A stretch of DNA of 64,000 nt from Omphalotus guepiniiformis (lineage: Eukaryota; Basidiomycota; Agaricomycetes; Agaricales; Omphalotaceae): NCBI GenBank assembly GCA_028554645.1, contig JAQOOI010000031.1:62001-126000 (forward strand). Direction: 5' to 3'. The notes under the pieces were generated by a model. It saw only the letters and a program-made list of their open reading frames with translations, was not told the DNA's origin and ran no database searches. The stretch's first letter is position 1. Each line of letters opens with the position of its first letter. The position numbers and the translations under genes were made by a program. Below are positions 33,232 to 44,986 of the stretch, piece after piece.

Positions 33232-36200
33232 TTAGTCCACTTTCTTCTTCCTGCCAACGACTTGCCACTCATCTGACTTCTTCTCCTTCTCCTTGTTCTT
33301 GTTTCTGCCCTCCTCATCCCACTCCGTGGCAATTAAAGACTTCCAGAATTGATCATCATTAACATCAGCCGTCAAAAGCTGAGTATCATCGAAGTCAGCG
33401 GTTGCGTGAATCGCCTTCTTCTTGTTTCTCTTCTTGTTCTTCTTTTTCTTCTTTGCACCATCTACTTCTGCAGATTCGGATTGATGAACACCTGTTGACG
33501 TTGAACTCGACAAGACTCCGTAGAAATTCCTGTTACGGGTCCCTATCTCCATCTGCTCCCGTCCTTGGGCCACCATAGGCTGTCGTATTGTCCGCTGACT
33601 TGACACACCACTACGATCTCCTACTCTCACATTCCGAGTCACGCCCCCCCCACCCCCACTCCAAGCTCCAAGTCTCCTATCAAGCCCAGAATCGCGCCAA
33701 CTCGTATTCACCCCACTTGGTACTATATTCCTCTTTGACGGATCCTTGACGACATTCATCGCATACCCATCCGCCCATGGACTCTGGATTTGTCCGCGGA
33801 TGGGTGTGGCATCAGTGGGTAAAGAAGGGAAGATTTCCTCGTTCTGTAGATCAATATCCCTTTCAAAGGAAGGCTTTCGTTCCCTCGCCCTCGCCCTCGT
33901 CCCATCGCGATTCAAATTTGGAAGGGGGGTAAGAGGTCGAGGAGATGATTCAGCAGAACCTGAACCTGAGCCCGAGGTAAGTGGATCGTCATGGTTACAT
34001 TCATCTAGTTGACTGGCCCAGGGTCTGAAAGACAATGATGGTGATAGCTGGGGACCAGACGATAGTTGACGTTGAGGAGGGGCTCGAGATAACTCGGCCC
34101 AGGTCAAGACGGATAGCCTTGAAATCCCCGATTCGGGCATAGAGTTTGAGGTCGACGTGGTTGTAGGCTTACTAACATTGGGTCTACGGAACAGAGACTT
34201 GACGTCAAACGTCTTGCATGTAGGAGGTTGCTGCATTCGACCCTCTGGTCCAAGTCCGATGTGTCGAATGCTCGAGGAAGGAAGAGGAGAGGCGTGCTTC
34301 CCAGGCGCTCCGGGTAAGTTAATCGTCTGGTTCATAACACCTTGACTACTCCCCCACACCTCCGTCTGTCCCACGAATTGCTTCCAATGCACCGATAGTC
34401 TTCCTAAAAGCGTCTGCTTGGCTACAACATCCAAGAACGACTTTCGTGTCACTATGACCATCCCAGCGCGACATCTTGTGAGCATTACGTTCATGCGGTT
34501 TGTAGAATGTAAGAAACCAATCTTGTACGTGCGAACGACGGAGATCAAGACGTAGTCTGCTTCGTTGCCTGTCAAGTGAAATGAGTGGAGAATCGAGTCG
34601 GAAATAAGTGAGACGTACCAGGACCCCTGATTATGGGAGGGTATGACTTATCCTAGTTCGGACAAAAAATAGGGCTAAAATGAGAAAATCCCTGAGTCCA
34701 GTTCGGACAGAAACTCCGCCGTAGGCGGAACCCAAATGGTCGGGTTCGGACAGAAATTGGCATCAAGAACACCAGTGAACAACTGTGAAGGGCCCAATAG
34801 AGCTGGTGGCCTCGAACCGTAGAGTCCATTCCACAGAGTAGAAATTGTCCGGGTGATGTTTGAAGATCATAGATCAATTTTTTTGCAGAAATTTAGTTCC
34901 AACTCATGGTTCGGACAAAAATGAGCCCAGTAGCCGAGGCCACATCCCAGTTCGGACAAAAACTTCAGCCAATGTCAAGAAATCGGTTCGGACAAAAACA
35001 CGCTAATCGACCGATTTTGGATCAGACATGCCCTCCCATAATCAGGGGTCCTGACGTACCCTGAAAGGAATCGACATTGAACACTCTCTCCCAAGGCAAA
35101 TGCTCTCTCTTCAGCGTCCGCTCAATTGACGCTCTCTGTGCATCGTAAGGCGTGATAACAGCGAAGTTCTTATTTCGATAGTAATGCCGGACAAGATTGA
35201 CGATCGTTGCTACCTCTGCGCTGTTCTATCACGACAGCAGTTTCATGCAATTTACAAAAATACAATGAACAAGAACAGGAATTAAGATGCATTAGTTGAA
35301 TGGCCAGAGGTAATATGATGCGTTGAAAGCTCACTGTCCAGCTGACCCCTGACCTCTCCTCCTCTCCATTTCCAACGTCAACGAATCGCAGACAAGAAGC
35401 TTCCGAAATCTTGTGAAATGATTTGAGTCGGCCATTGTACACCTCTTGAGAAATGAACGCTCCGAGAGGCCTCGGCATGCGATCTGTATGTCATGTCAAA
35501 CCAAATTCAGATTTCAGTCGGTAACCGTGGCCCATGCGGAGGGAGTGACTGATGACACCAACATTGCACATCCAAAAAGAAACTTTTCTCCTGCAAATGC
35601 GTGATTTCGAAGATACTTTGTAGTATTTTAGCATTTTCTTGCCCAAAGGGGGGTACTAGCAGAGAGATTAAATGTCCCAGTCAGTTGTCGAAGTAAGATA
35701 ACGAGCAGTGACGTGAGGCCAAAGCGCTACGTAATTGCTTAGGGTCTCCGAAGAAACACACTTTCTGCAGCATTGAACTGAAATTGTGAAATATATGCTG
35801 ATAATGGATAGAAACAAAACACTGCGCGTTAGTGGTCTGTTGTGGACTCGGAAGTGACATATTGACATATTGAAAGTGGTACTCACCATATACTCGAACA
35901 CGTTGATTTGAGAGGCTTCGTCGACAATTAATCTCCTCACAGGAACTTCCTCATACATCTCGCTTTCGTACAAATTCGAGAGCATGCCTAGCGTTGAGAG
36001 GATCACCCTACTTAACCCTATCATCTTCGATAGCTCAGAGCGACGCTTAGGTAGTTCATCAGCACGAATCACCATCTGGTTGATTGACTCGTAGATGTGC
36101 TCGTGCCTAAGTAGAAGAGACAAATGGGTGAAACATGGAATGCGTTGAAAAGAATTGTAAAACACGAGTAAGGATAAAGAAAGCTTACCATTCGACATAG

Positions 36201-37793
36201 AATTCCTTGGATACTATAAGCTTGAAGTCAACACTGCACTTGAATAATTTCTCGGCAATATTCTTGACAGAGACGTTCGAGTGACCGATGATCCATACAG
36301 TAACAGAAGAATCCTCTTCAAGAGTCTTCTTCGTAGCAGCAGCTATCGTCGTTGTCTTCCCTGTACCCGGTGGACCTATAAATGAATGAAATTACACATT
36401 TAATCATTCCTTCAAAACGCTAATAGTGGAACACCAACCATGAATTATAACCAGGGGACTATCGCTCGTCATCGCATTCACAACCGCATTCTGCGAAGCA
36501 TTCAAATCGGGTAACGCAAGTGCGTGCGCAGGCGCAGCCTTCGCAATTGGCCCCAAAACCCTTTTATCATCCTCTGTCGGAAACCACAAGTATCGCACAA
36601 ATGGTGCATCAGTGAGTTTACATCCATCCTGAAGCACCCTGAGAAGGAGGATATCTCTGGCTTTCTCCGCTGGTGAAGGATCATCAAGACCAATAACTTG
36701 GACCTGCTGCAGATCACCCCTGAACGTATTCGCATTTCCTTCGAAAGAGATTTCTGTAGTCTTTCCACAGGTCTTGTTTGCTCGTCCGCTGTGCTCTGTG
36801 CCAAATTCATCCGTCATGATCACACGGGACTATTGGGGAGAAAGAGGTTGTTTAGAAATAGTGCATCGATGTCGTCCATTACTTATGGCAACCGCCAGGA
36901 GAACCCGAACGTACCTGCTTACTCCTCCGGACTCTAGTCTTGTACCGCGCATTCTGCAATTCCATCTTCCCGTCATTCGTCAAAGTAAACTTTTCATACT
37001 CATTCCGAGTCTCCTTTGGCAGTGACCGCGACAGCACATCGGTTTGTCTGAGCAACTTTCCAAGACATAGCAGGATCTGATAAGAGTCATCGATGAGAAC
37101 GAACGCCGCAGGAAAAGGGAGGGGGTGGTACGCTTACGTCTTTCCTAATCATTCGTGTGTCCACCTTCTTGACGGATGCCATCAGGTCAGCGCATGCTTC
37201 CGCAACTCTACGCAATAACAGTCAACAAAGGGAGCCAATTCAAAGTTGAAAAGATGGCGGTAAACGTACTTTGCAGAAATCCAAGCCCGAAGACATACAT
37301 TTTCGACATTGGCCTGTTGATTGTTCTCGTGCCACAATCGGTCGATAGGGAATGAATCCGGTATGAAGCATAGTTTTGTAGATACAACTCTCGAAGGTCT
37401 CCAAGCCGGCTTCTCAGGTAGCGAGCATAGTGTAGAGAGATCGGCTCCTCTCACATGGTAGCCTAAATGGTGGTGCAATCGTAGTGCGATCCTGGGCATA
37501 CCAAACCCACCCAAAGTGGTCGTCGTGGATCCAAGAAGTTTCTTGAACGGCGCATCCAGAGGAAGGATGTCTCGAGAGTTACTGTCGTCCAGGTCGATGA
37601 GATATACTTCAGTGGGTGTGGCGACCGCTATAAAGTCGATGCTTCCGTCATCCTTCTGAGAAATAGAGATCCCCAGCACAGTAGCTTCCAAGAGCGTTCC
37701 CGCAGCTGTGCCAGCATGTCGACGTGAATATCTATGGATTGGAATACGAGTCGGTTTCAAGGACGGAAGAATGGTTTGGTGAAGCGTATTCAT
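33232..37793 (-). CDS. SF1 UPF1-like RNA/DNA helicase (Hrr1/SAD-3-like), copy 1, with long basic tail
   Basis: Start Met 37793 is chosen because the paralog at 51808 begins at the same residue (MN.hQTILPSL). The N-terminal region (ISISQKDDG, VATPTEVYLIDLDD, GFGMPRIALRLHHH) vaguely resembles a DEDD exonuclease fold. Helicase motifs follow: PPGTGKTTT (I), GHSNVSVKNIAEKL (Ib region), VDEASQ (II, DExxQ), FFGDPKQL..PPFGQ (III), YRMP (IV region), VDSFQG..E (V) and RTYKIGFLHSTNRMNVMLTR (VI). An extra C-terminal tail of about 370 residues after KQTLLGRLS is rich in S and P, with lysine-rich KKKKKNKKRNKKK near the end; it could bind nucleic acid. The gene is interrupted by a 433-bp MITE within one intron (34620-35052). 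S. pombe Hrr1 and Neurospora SAD-3 are SF1 helicases that work with RdRP in RNA silencing, and this gene faces an RdRP gene across about 1 kb. Confidence 0.85.
34612..35060. mobile_element. 433-bp MITE with 8-bp target duplication, inside helicase intron
   Basis: The left terminus (34620-34641) starts AGGACCCCTGATTATGGG and continues AGGG. The right terminus (35031-35052) is its exact reverse complement over 22 nt. The element is flanked on both sides by the 8-mer GACGTACC (34612-34619 and 35053-35060). An 8-bp duplication fits hAT-type or KDZ-type elements. Inside are six same-direction copies of TTCGGACA(A/G)AAA. No ORF is present, so it is non-autonomous. The reverse complement of the duplicated 8-mer contains the intron's GTACGT splice donor. 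Confidence 0.92.
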
Positions 37794-37799
37794 CGACAT

Positions 37800-38778
37800 C
37801 GCAGAGCAGAAGGGACCCTGTGTACTGTTTGTGGGCGCAAACGCACCACTACTAGCCTACACGCGGCCAAAGCACAGGTAGACTTCTTGCGTGTATCATT
37901 TCCCAAAAGCGACCAGCCTTAGGTCATTCCCGCACCACCATCCGTCAATAGATGTGATCTTCATGTTGAGCGCCAGAATAGAACCTGAAGGCCACACAAA
38001 GTGGTGTATTGCTAACCAACGTGCCGCAAAACAGACGGTATGCGTGCAATACTTACCCTAAGATCAGTCTGAGAACAGAGTTTGAAAGTTAGCGCCTACG
38101 ATGTTAATCAAAGTCAATTCACTCACAGGTACAAGAAAATATATCGTACATATATAGATTCATAGAAGTACGACATGGTGGTCGACAACTTACACTGGAA
38201 TTTGAAGTCAGTTTCAGCTCCGCAGAAGTTTTCTATTGGCAAGCCGCTCTGCCGAACCTGCCACCATCCTTGGTTATGCTTTGTATGTCACAGATGCTCA
38301 CCTAAAGTCCACCTGCGCCTCATCTCCGAACTGTTCTATCCATATATATCACAGGGTGGTAATCCACCTTCCTTTGCGTGCTCTACAGTGGCTATCCATC
38401 AAAGCAAGGATCTTTACCGCAGATACATAGTCCGTGATCATTAAATAGTACCGTTTCCTGTGCGTATCTATTTACATACATAGTATCAGAAAAAAGGCCA
38501 TGGAAAAAGATGTTTACTGACCTTCTCTTCCTCCAAAGATCTGTGTAGCTACTTGAAGGGGCCCAAAGGGCACTCGCGACGGCCGCGGTATACAGCTTTA
38601 GCTTCTTCTATTTGGATCGTGTCTGGTCACCTGCCGTTATCAACAGCTTTATAGGGGCACAAACCTAAAACCTTTCTTGGATCAGGATTCATCATCGACA
38701 TAAGGTAAGGCTGCTATCTAGTATATCTCGAGCTCTGAAGTCTGTCCGAGTCTGTCCTCCTCGTCACGGTCTTCCAGC
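37800..38778. promoter_or_regulatory. shared divergent upstream region of helicase and RdRP
   Basis: About 980 bp lie between the two divergent start codons with no supported gene; the ORFs at 38175-38444 are not coding-like. It must carry the promoters of both genes. I see no canonical TATA near either start. Confidence 0.5.
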
Positions 38779-41700
38779 ATGGACATCTTCATGCGTAACA
38801 TCGATTACTTCGCGACGCAGCACGATGTCATTCGTGCGGTCGCAGTCGAGGTCCATCGGACCGAGTACAGCAGTGGCATGCCACTTAACTTCCATGTTCG
38901 CCTTTTCAAGCCGAAGAAGGGTGGTGGGCCCGGTAGGATTCACAGCGGGTGCGGGATACTGACTGTGCCATATGTCGATATCGGAATGCGTTTTCTTCAA
39001 GAATTCGGCGATACAGCTAGTCCTCGCCGTTTCATCACCGTACGGAACAAGAAGATAGCGTTCAAGAAGAGCGATAAGGGTGAACCAGCCAACGACGTTC
39101 TTATCAACATCCGAAACACTCCGTACTTTGACCCTCAAGTGGCCGAAGAGCGAGAGCGGGTGTCGAAGATCCTCAGCGACGAGACGGTGAAAATTTCTCA
39201 AATACAGTGTGGGTGGGAGTGTCGAGATCAGGTTTACTCTGTAGAATGGGAATATTCATGTGCCACTGAGACGAAGGTGACGTTTGACAATCTCACCAGG
39301 CAGCTGAGTGTCGACATTCCTTCTGGATCTCTCCAGGAGCAAAATGCAGACAGCGAATTTGACCTCTTTGACCTCTTGCATGACCTCTTCCACCAAGAAC
39401 GATATCATATTATCATCCACTATTCACAGATCGACTATCTTGCGACCAACGTGTACTCCAGCCACGAACCCGTCATTCTACTTGGTCTGCTCACACCCCC
39501 GTCGTTCGAGATGAGCCCCGATGCTGGTCCTTTCGATCAACCTCCGCCGAACCTCCGTTTTCCAGCACTTCCACTGAAGGATTCTAACGAGCGCCTTCAC
39601 GAAGAAGTTGCGCCATACACTTCGCTCTCATTACGCCTCGTTTGTCGATCAGCGACAGACATCCAAACGTTCCGACGCTTGGCGGTACTCGCTGGTATAA
39701 ACATACCTATAGAAGATTACTACTATCCTGTGGAACGTAGAGGACTCTTCTCAGAGTCTACCCTCACAACATTCTTTGAGTGGCTTCCAACCCTCTATTC
39801 CACGACTGCATACCAAATCGAAGCTCTCGTGCGCGCGCACTCCGTCGATCCAAGAGAGATTGTGGAGCTCCGCCCGGAGATCGAAAACTTGATGCATCAT
39901 GCGAGGAGGATGGGTCCTCGAGGTACAGAGTACATCTGTATGGTATTGCGGAGCTTCGGTATCAAAGCGCAACAACTGTTCTGGTATCCCGGAGAAAAGC
40001 ATCAATCACTGAAAGCATGCTTGAATGAAATCAAGCGGGAACACGATAAGATCGCGGCTCCTCGGACAACGCTCTCGGATGACAGTCTTTTTTCCTGCCT
40101 GCACGTTCAGATTACCCCCACGGGTATGTTCATCGAAGGGCCTCTTCCCGAGTGTTCGAACAGAGTTATACGAACCTATGCTCCCCACCACCGAAGCAAT
40201 TTCATCCGTGTTTCGTTCGTGGATGAAGGACGGTTGAAGTTACAGTTCAATCGGGCGGTGGATGGCGCCGATTTCGTCAAAAGGAGAGTCGGACCCATCT
40301 TGTCCAAAGGGCTGAAAGTTGGTGGACGGAGGTTCTATTTCCTTGCGTACTCTCAGTCTGCTCTGAAAGAGCATGCAGTTTGGTTTATCAGGCCATTCAT
40401 TGAAAACGGTAAGAAAGTCGACACTGCGAGTATCATCGAAAGCTTGGGATCCTTCTCCGACCTCATATTCGATAGGCGGTTGATGTACTGTCCCGCTCGC
40501 TATGCTGCAAGAATCAGTATAGGGTTCACAACAACAGATCCTACTTACACAGAAGTGGACAACGTCGAAACGATCCCAGACATCATTTCCGAAGACGCAC
40601 AACAAAACTCTTGGAATCACACCGATGGTGTTGGTACCATGTCACGAGCACTCGCCAAGAAATTGCACGCTGACCGGCAGGCGGAGAAGCGAGGTCGAAG
40701 ACTACCTCTACGCACCTACGCATCAGCGCTCCAGATTCGGTTCCTCGGCTCGAAGGGCATGCTTAGTGTGGACCACCGGCTTACAGGCATGACCGTCTGT
40801 TTACGACCGTCGATGATCAAATTCACTGGAGCAGCTTCGAGAACCATAGAGATCGCGAAAGTTTTCGACAAACCTGGAACGTAAGTGCATGCCTGGTCAT
40901 AGTGAAGAGTGGTCATGAATCCTTCTCTAGGTTCTTTCTTAATCGCCCCTTGATCATGCTGTACGAAGGTCTCGGCGTGCCGTATAAAACTTTCCAGTAC
41001 TATCAACGTCTCGCAGTAAAGGATGCACACGAATCCGTGGAATCGTTTGAGCTCGCAGGACGCTTTTTCCAGATGCATGGACTCGGAACATCCTTCAGAC
41101 TTCCGTCTGTAATGGGGAACCTCGTCAAGCTTGAAATTGATATGATTTATAATCCTTTTGTCGATAAATTTTGCGAATATGCCGCTAATCACGTTCTGCG
41201 GCTACTGAAGCACCGAGGTAAGTCATTCGATAACTTCGTCATACAACATACAACATTTTACTTACAGTATGTGTGTGCATTAGCTCGTATCCCTATTCCG
41301 GGAGCATACAATCTCGTCGGGATCGCCGACATTCACCAAGAACTTGACGAAGGGGAGGTGTTCGTATACATCAGACCCGTTGATGGAAGTCCTTCGAAAT
41401 ATTTGAGCGGCCCGTGTCTTGTTTCACGTTCCCCAACGATACACCCTGGCGATGTTCAGATTGTTCAAGCTGTCGGAGCTCCATGGCCAGGCTCATGCTT
41501 CGAGAAAGAGCCATTAGCGAACACTCTAGTTTTCTCAACAAAAGGTACGCAAGTAAATCTCCATCAAAGCTATTCACTGAGCCAAGATCTTCGTAGGCGA
41601 GCGTTCTATGCCTTCCTGTCTCGGAGGAGGAGACTTGGACGGCGACGAGTACAACGTCGTTCCTCTAAATGATCTCCCTAAGTTCTCGGTGGATAAAGCA

Positions 41701-42793
41701 CGAATTCAGGTTCCAAGCTCGTATCCACCAGCACCGCGGAAAGAGCTAGCCCGCCCTTGCACGCACGAAGACATAGCGAATTTTGTGATGGAGTATGTCA
41801 CCTCCGATGTACGTCTGCAGATCCATCCACTCAATTGATCCCCAACTGAAAGTCTGTCTGAAGGTGTTGGGATACATCTCTATAAGCTGGCGTATCCTCG
41901 CGGACCAAAGCCCACAAGGTATACTTCATCCAGACTGCATCAAATTAGCCGACCTACACAGTCTGGCAGTTGACTACCCCAAATCGGGAAATCCAGTTCC
42001 AGTAAAACACATTCCGAAGCGAGACAGCCAGCTTTTGCCTGACTGGTACGCACCGGAAACCATGGAAGTTCTCGACAGGGAGAAATACTATCCCAGCCAA
42101 AAAGCCATCGGGAAACTTTTTCGAGACATTGATCTTCCTGCAAGCGCACGAGGCGCAGAGCAGACAGGACAACGACAAAGGAAACGGTTTGAGAGGGAAG
42201 ATGTCGAGGATGATGACGTTGACGAGCTCGTCAACGATATGGAAACCTCGTCGTTGGACACTGACGATGAAGTTTATCAGGCCATAGAAGCCCATGTATC
42301 TGAGTACATGGATCCAGACAACGACAGCACAAACACCTCTGACATACAAGGTATGTTCATCAGCTATCGCTCCGAGCTACAGACAATTTGTAGCATGCAC
42401 ACGCTTTCGCGGAGCCGAGCTGCGATGCTGACAGAGGAAGAGGTGTTGGTCGGGACAATAGTAGCGAATACGAGTCAGCCAGCGAAACGCCTAGACCATA
42501 TCGGGAAGCTCCGTGAGCAGACAGATGTTCTAGTGCGTGGGGTGCGGGAAAGCCTTGCGGGTGACGAGGAATGCACGCTCAAGGAGAGTCTCGCGCGCGC
42601 TTTCTTCGCTTTTCGACTTGCTGTCGCGTACTCGCAACGAAAGAAACCGGTATTTGGCGCACAGAGTTTCTGGTGGGTTACCCTCGGGGCTGTGTTCGAG
42701 GCCATTAAAAATATCAAAGAGGAAGAAATGCAGAGAAGAAGAGATGAATTGGGGCAACAAATGCGACAAAGAAGAAGGTACCTAAATTCATGA
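38779..42793 (+). CDS. cellular RNA-dependent RNA polymerase (RNA silencing)
   Basis: ATG 38779 opens MDIFMRNIDYFATQHDVIRA, the usual N-terminus of eukaryotic RdRPs, in a first exon of 701 codons (to about 40881). Conserved blocks include RLVCRSATDIQTFRRLAVLA, FDRRLMYCPARYAARISIGF, NHTDGVGTMSRALAKKL, IRFLGSKGMLSVDHRL and LRPSMIKF. The next exons give YNLVGIADIHQELDEGEVFV, then SPTIHPGDVQIVQAVGAP. After the intron at about 41545-41596 the exon reads SCLGGGDLDGDEYNVVPLND, containing the catalytic D-L-D-G-D motif of the two-barrel RdRP family. The C-terminal region (41838-42793) is acidic, then basic, and ends QMRQRRRYLNS. These enzymes make double-stranded RNA for quelling, meiotic silencing or heterochromatin. 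Catalytic residues are intact and all joins follow GT..AG. A facing SF1 helicase gene suggests a joint role. Confidence 0.95.
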
Positions 42794-43305
42794 GTATTGA
42801 ACATTACGTGACAACTTGAAGCACTTACGACTACTTTGTTGAATGTAAAAACCCAAGTAAAACCTGTACAGTAGCGCTCGAATTCAGATATATTCCCAAT
42901 TGCTGACCCTTCGGATAAATCTTGAATGGAAAGACCGACTTGACGTCTTCAGCTGAGTACCTGAAACGAATGTGATGTACATAGCAGCAGCCTGAGAGAT
43001 CTATGGGCCTCAACGCAATACAGTTAATCTTTGACAATCCCACCACTGTATGGAGCGAAAAAGAAGAGGGAGAACCACGGAGATGATGAACATGGTGGTT
43101 GCTGAACAAAACAGCTGACGTGACGCGTCGCGTTTCTGATTCAGGATGACGAATCAGTCACGTGAATACAGATATAAAACCGGAATTACGCCAAGAATCT
43201 GAATCACCTCCAGCACTCTCAGCTTCTACTTTGAAACAAGTCTCATCGTAAGTCTCGTAGAAACTGCACTTTCTAATCATATAAAAACTTACTTAGAGTA
43301 CCGTT
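42794..43305. other. intergenic, RdRP 3' end to msrA promoter
   Basis: TATAAA at 43173-43178 lies about 130 bp before the msrA start and is its likely TATA box. The minus ORF at 42831-43109 has no recognisable domain. Confidence 0.5.
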
Positions 43306-44086
43306 ATGCTAGGACAACTGCGATCTTTCTTCTTCGGCCCACCTTTCAATCAATCAGCTTTTCGTGCTCCCATGTCTTCAGGTACGTGCATCGGAATTGT
43401 CGCTACTTTGCATTGATCTTACGATTGCTGGAATTCGTATGTAGCATCTTCATCTTCACCCGAAATCGCAACATTCGCCGCTGGATGTTTCTGGGGCGTC
43501 GAACACATCTTTCTCAAGCACTTCCCACCTAAGGAGAACAAGGGTATCCTGAAGACGACCGTGGGTTACACGGGAGGAAAGGAGACCGCTACCAATCCCG
43601 ATTACAAAACAGTTTGCTCTGGGTCAACAGACCATGCTGAGGCTTTGAAAATCGAGTTTGATCCTACGATTATATCGTATGCTGAGCTCGTTGGTGCGTG
43701 ATTCTTGAAGATGTTGTGTTTAGTACAGTACTCACGCTATTCTCTTTCAGAATTCTTTTACCGCACCCATGAACCCACGACAATAAACCGACAAGGCAGC
43801 GACAAGGGCACTCGTAAGTTCGTTTCTTGGTTCATGCCCCGCCGTGCCCTTATCGTATAATTCAGAATATCGTTCTGCTATCTTCACCCACTCCCCCGAA
43901 CAAATCGAGGTGGCAAAACGTGTTACCGCTGAGGTGCAAGAGAAGCATTTCACTCCCAAGGGTGAGAAGATAGTGACCGAAATTCTTGAGGCTGGTCCGT
44001 GGTGGGGCGCAGAGGAATACCACCAGCTTTACTTGTTTAAGAATCCGTCCGGATATCAGTGTCCTACTCACCGTCTGCACTGGTAG
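43306..44086 (+). CDS. msrA: peptide-methionine (S)-S-oxide reductase
   Basis: ATG 43306 begins [20 protein letters not shown]. After an intron the core is [20 protein letters not shown], with the catalytic Cys in the GCFWG motif. Then come [100 protein letters not shown] and the C-terminus [12 protein letters not shown]. Introns split it at about 43382, 43694 and 43815. The enzyme reduces methionine-S-sulfoxide in proteins using thioredoxin and protects against oxidative damage. The family assignment is firm. The N-terminal 25 residues could target mitochondria, but the evidence is weak. Confidence 0.95.
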
Positions 44087-44248
44087 GAGTTGTCTTCAGT
44101 AAACGGTCGCATGCTTTTGGTTTCTTCGTCGTTTAAGGTTTAACTCTTGTATGTACATGTAACCTTAGCCTAAATAGAGATTTATTCTGTCGAAGCTGAG
44201 TCAGCTGTGATTCAAGCTGTTTCACCAACAACGTTCCCCACATTACAG

Positions 44249-44986
44249 ATGGATTTGTACTTGCTCACCACCATTCTCTGCTCGCTTCTCCTTTTTCTTT
44301 ACCTAGCCTATCGTCCACCGCATCCTCTCATCCAATATCTCCAAAAGAAATACCCCGATGTCCTCTTCTACCGAACGACCTCTCGCAAAATCATAGCTCT
44401 GACCATCGACGATGCACCATCCCAATATACCCCCAATATCTTAACAATCCTAGCCAAATACAACGCCAAAGCCACCTTCTTCTGCATAGGGAACCAAATC
44501 TCTGCCGAAGGAGGCGAGCAAATGCTTAAAGATATCGTATCTGCAGGTCATGAGCTAGGTAACCACGCAATGCGCGACGAGCCAAGCTTCAGACTTGCTC
44601 GCGAGGATCTCAGTCGTCAGATCATCCAAGTCGACCGGATGATTCGCCTTGTGTATGAATCACTCGCTCTCCTTCCTCCTCCAAGATATTTCCGTCCTGG
44701 GAGCGGTATATTCACGAATGGGATGCGAGAAATCGTGAAGGAGCTGGGATATCGGCTTATTCTGGGTAACATCTATCCCCATGATCCATTCGTACCGTTT
44801 CCCAAGGTCAACGGAGGGTATGTCGCGAGTATGGTCAGTCCAGGAGGTATTGTGATTTTGCACGACAGGAGACAGTGGTCGGAGGCAACATTGGATATCG
44901 CATTGAGGAAGGTTAAGGAAAAGGGTTACACGATTGGAACGATCAGCGAACTCGTAGAGACTACAGGCGGCTGGAACAGATCATGA
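44249..44986 (+). CDS. NodB-fold polysaccharide (chitin) deacetylase-like, membrane anchored
   Basis: The start Met 44249 is followed by a transmembrane or signal-anchor segment (LYLLTTILCSLLLFLYLAYR). The NodB domain follows without introns: KIIALTIDDAPSQYTPNILT (motif 1, T-I-D-D-A-P), NAKATFFCIGNQI, GHELGNHAMRDEP (motif 2, H-x-x-x-D), PPRYFRPGSGIFTNGM (motif 3, RPG) and GGIVILHDRR (motif 5, LHD). About 245 aa, shorter than secreted chitin deacetylases, which often add binding domains. The catalytic Asp and the metal-binding Asp and His appear intact, while the second His of the usual triad is Asp. The substrate could be chitin or another N- or O-acetylated polymer. Its 5' end lies about 160 bp after msrA on the same strand. 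An upstream in-frame Met at 44207 is less likely. Confidence 0.85.
   Translation: MDLYLLTTILCSLLLFLYLAYRPPHPLIQYLQKKYPDVLFYRTTSRKIIALTIDDAPSQYTPNILTILAKYNAKATFFCIGNQISAEGGEQMLKDIVSAGHELGNHAMRDEPSFRLAREDLSRQIIQVDRMIRLVYESLALLPPPRYFRPGSGIFTNGMREIVKELGYRLILGNIYPHDPFVPFPKVNGGYVASMVSPGGIVILHDRRQWSEATLDIALRKVKEKGYTIGTISELVETTGGWNRS

Noticed and set aside
33746..34012. 88-aa ORF on the plus strand
   Set aside because: It is antisense to the disordered tail of helicase copy 1.
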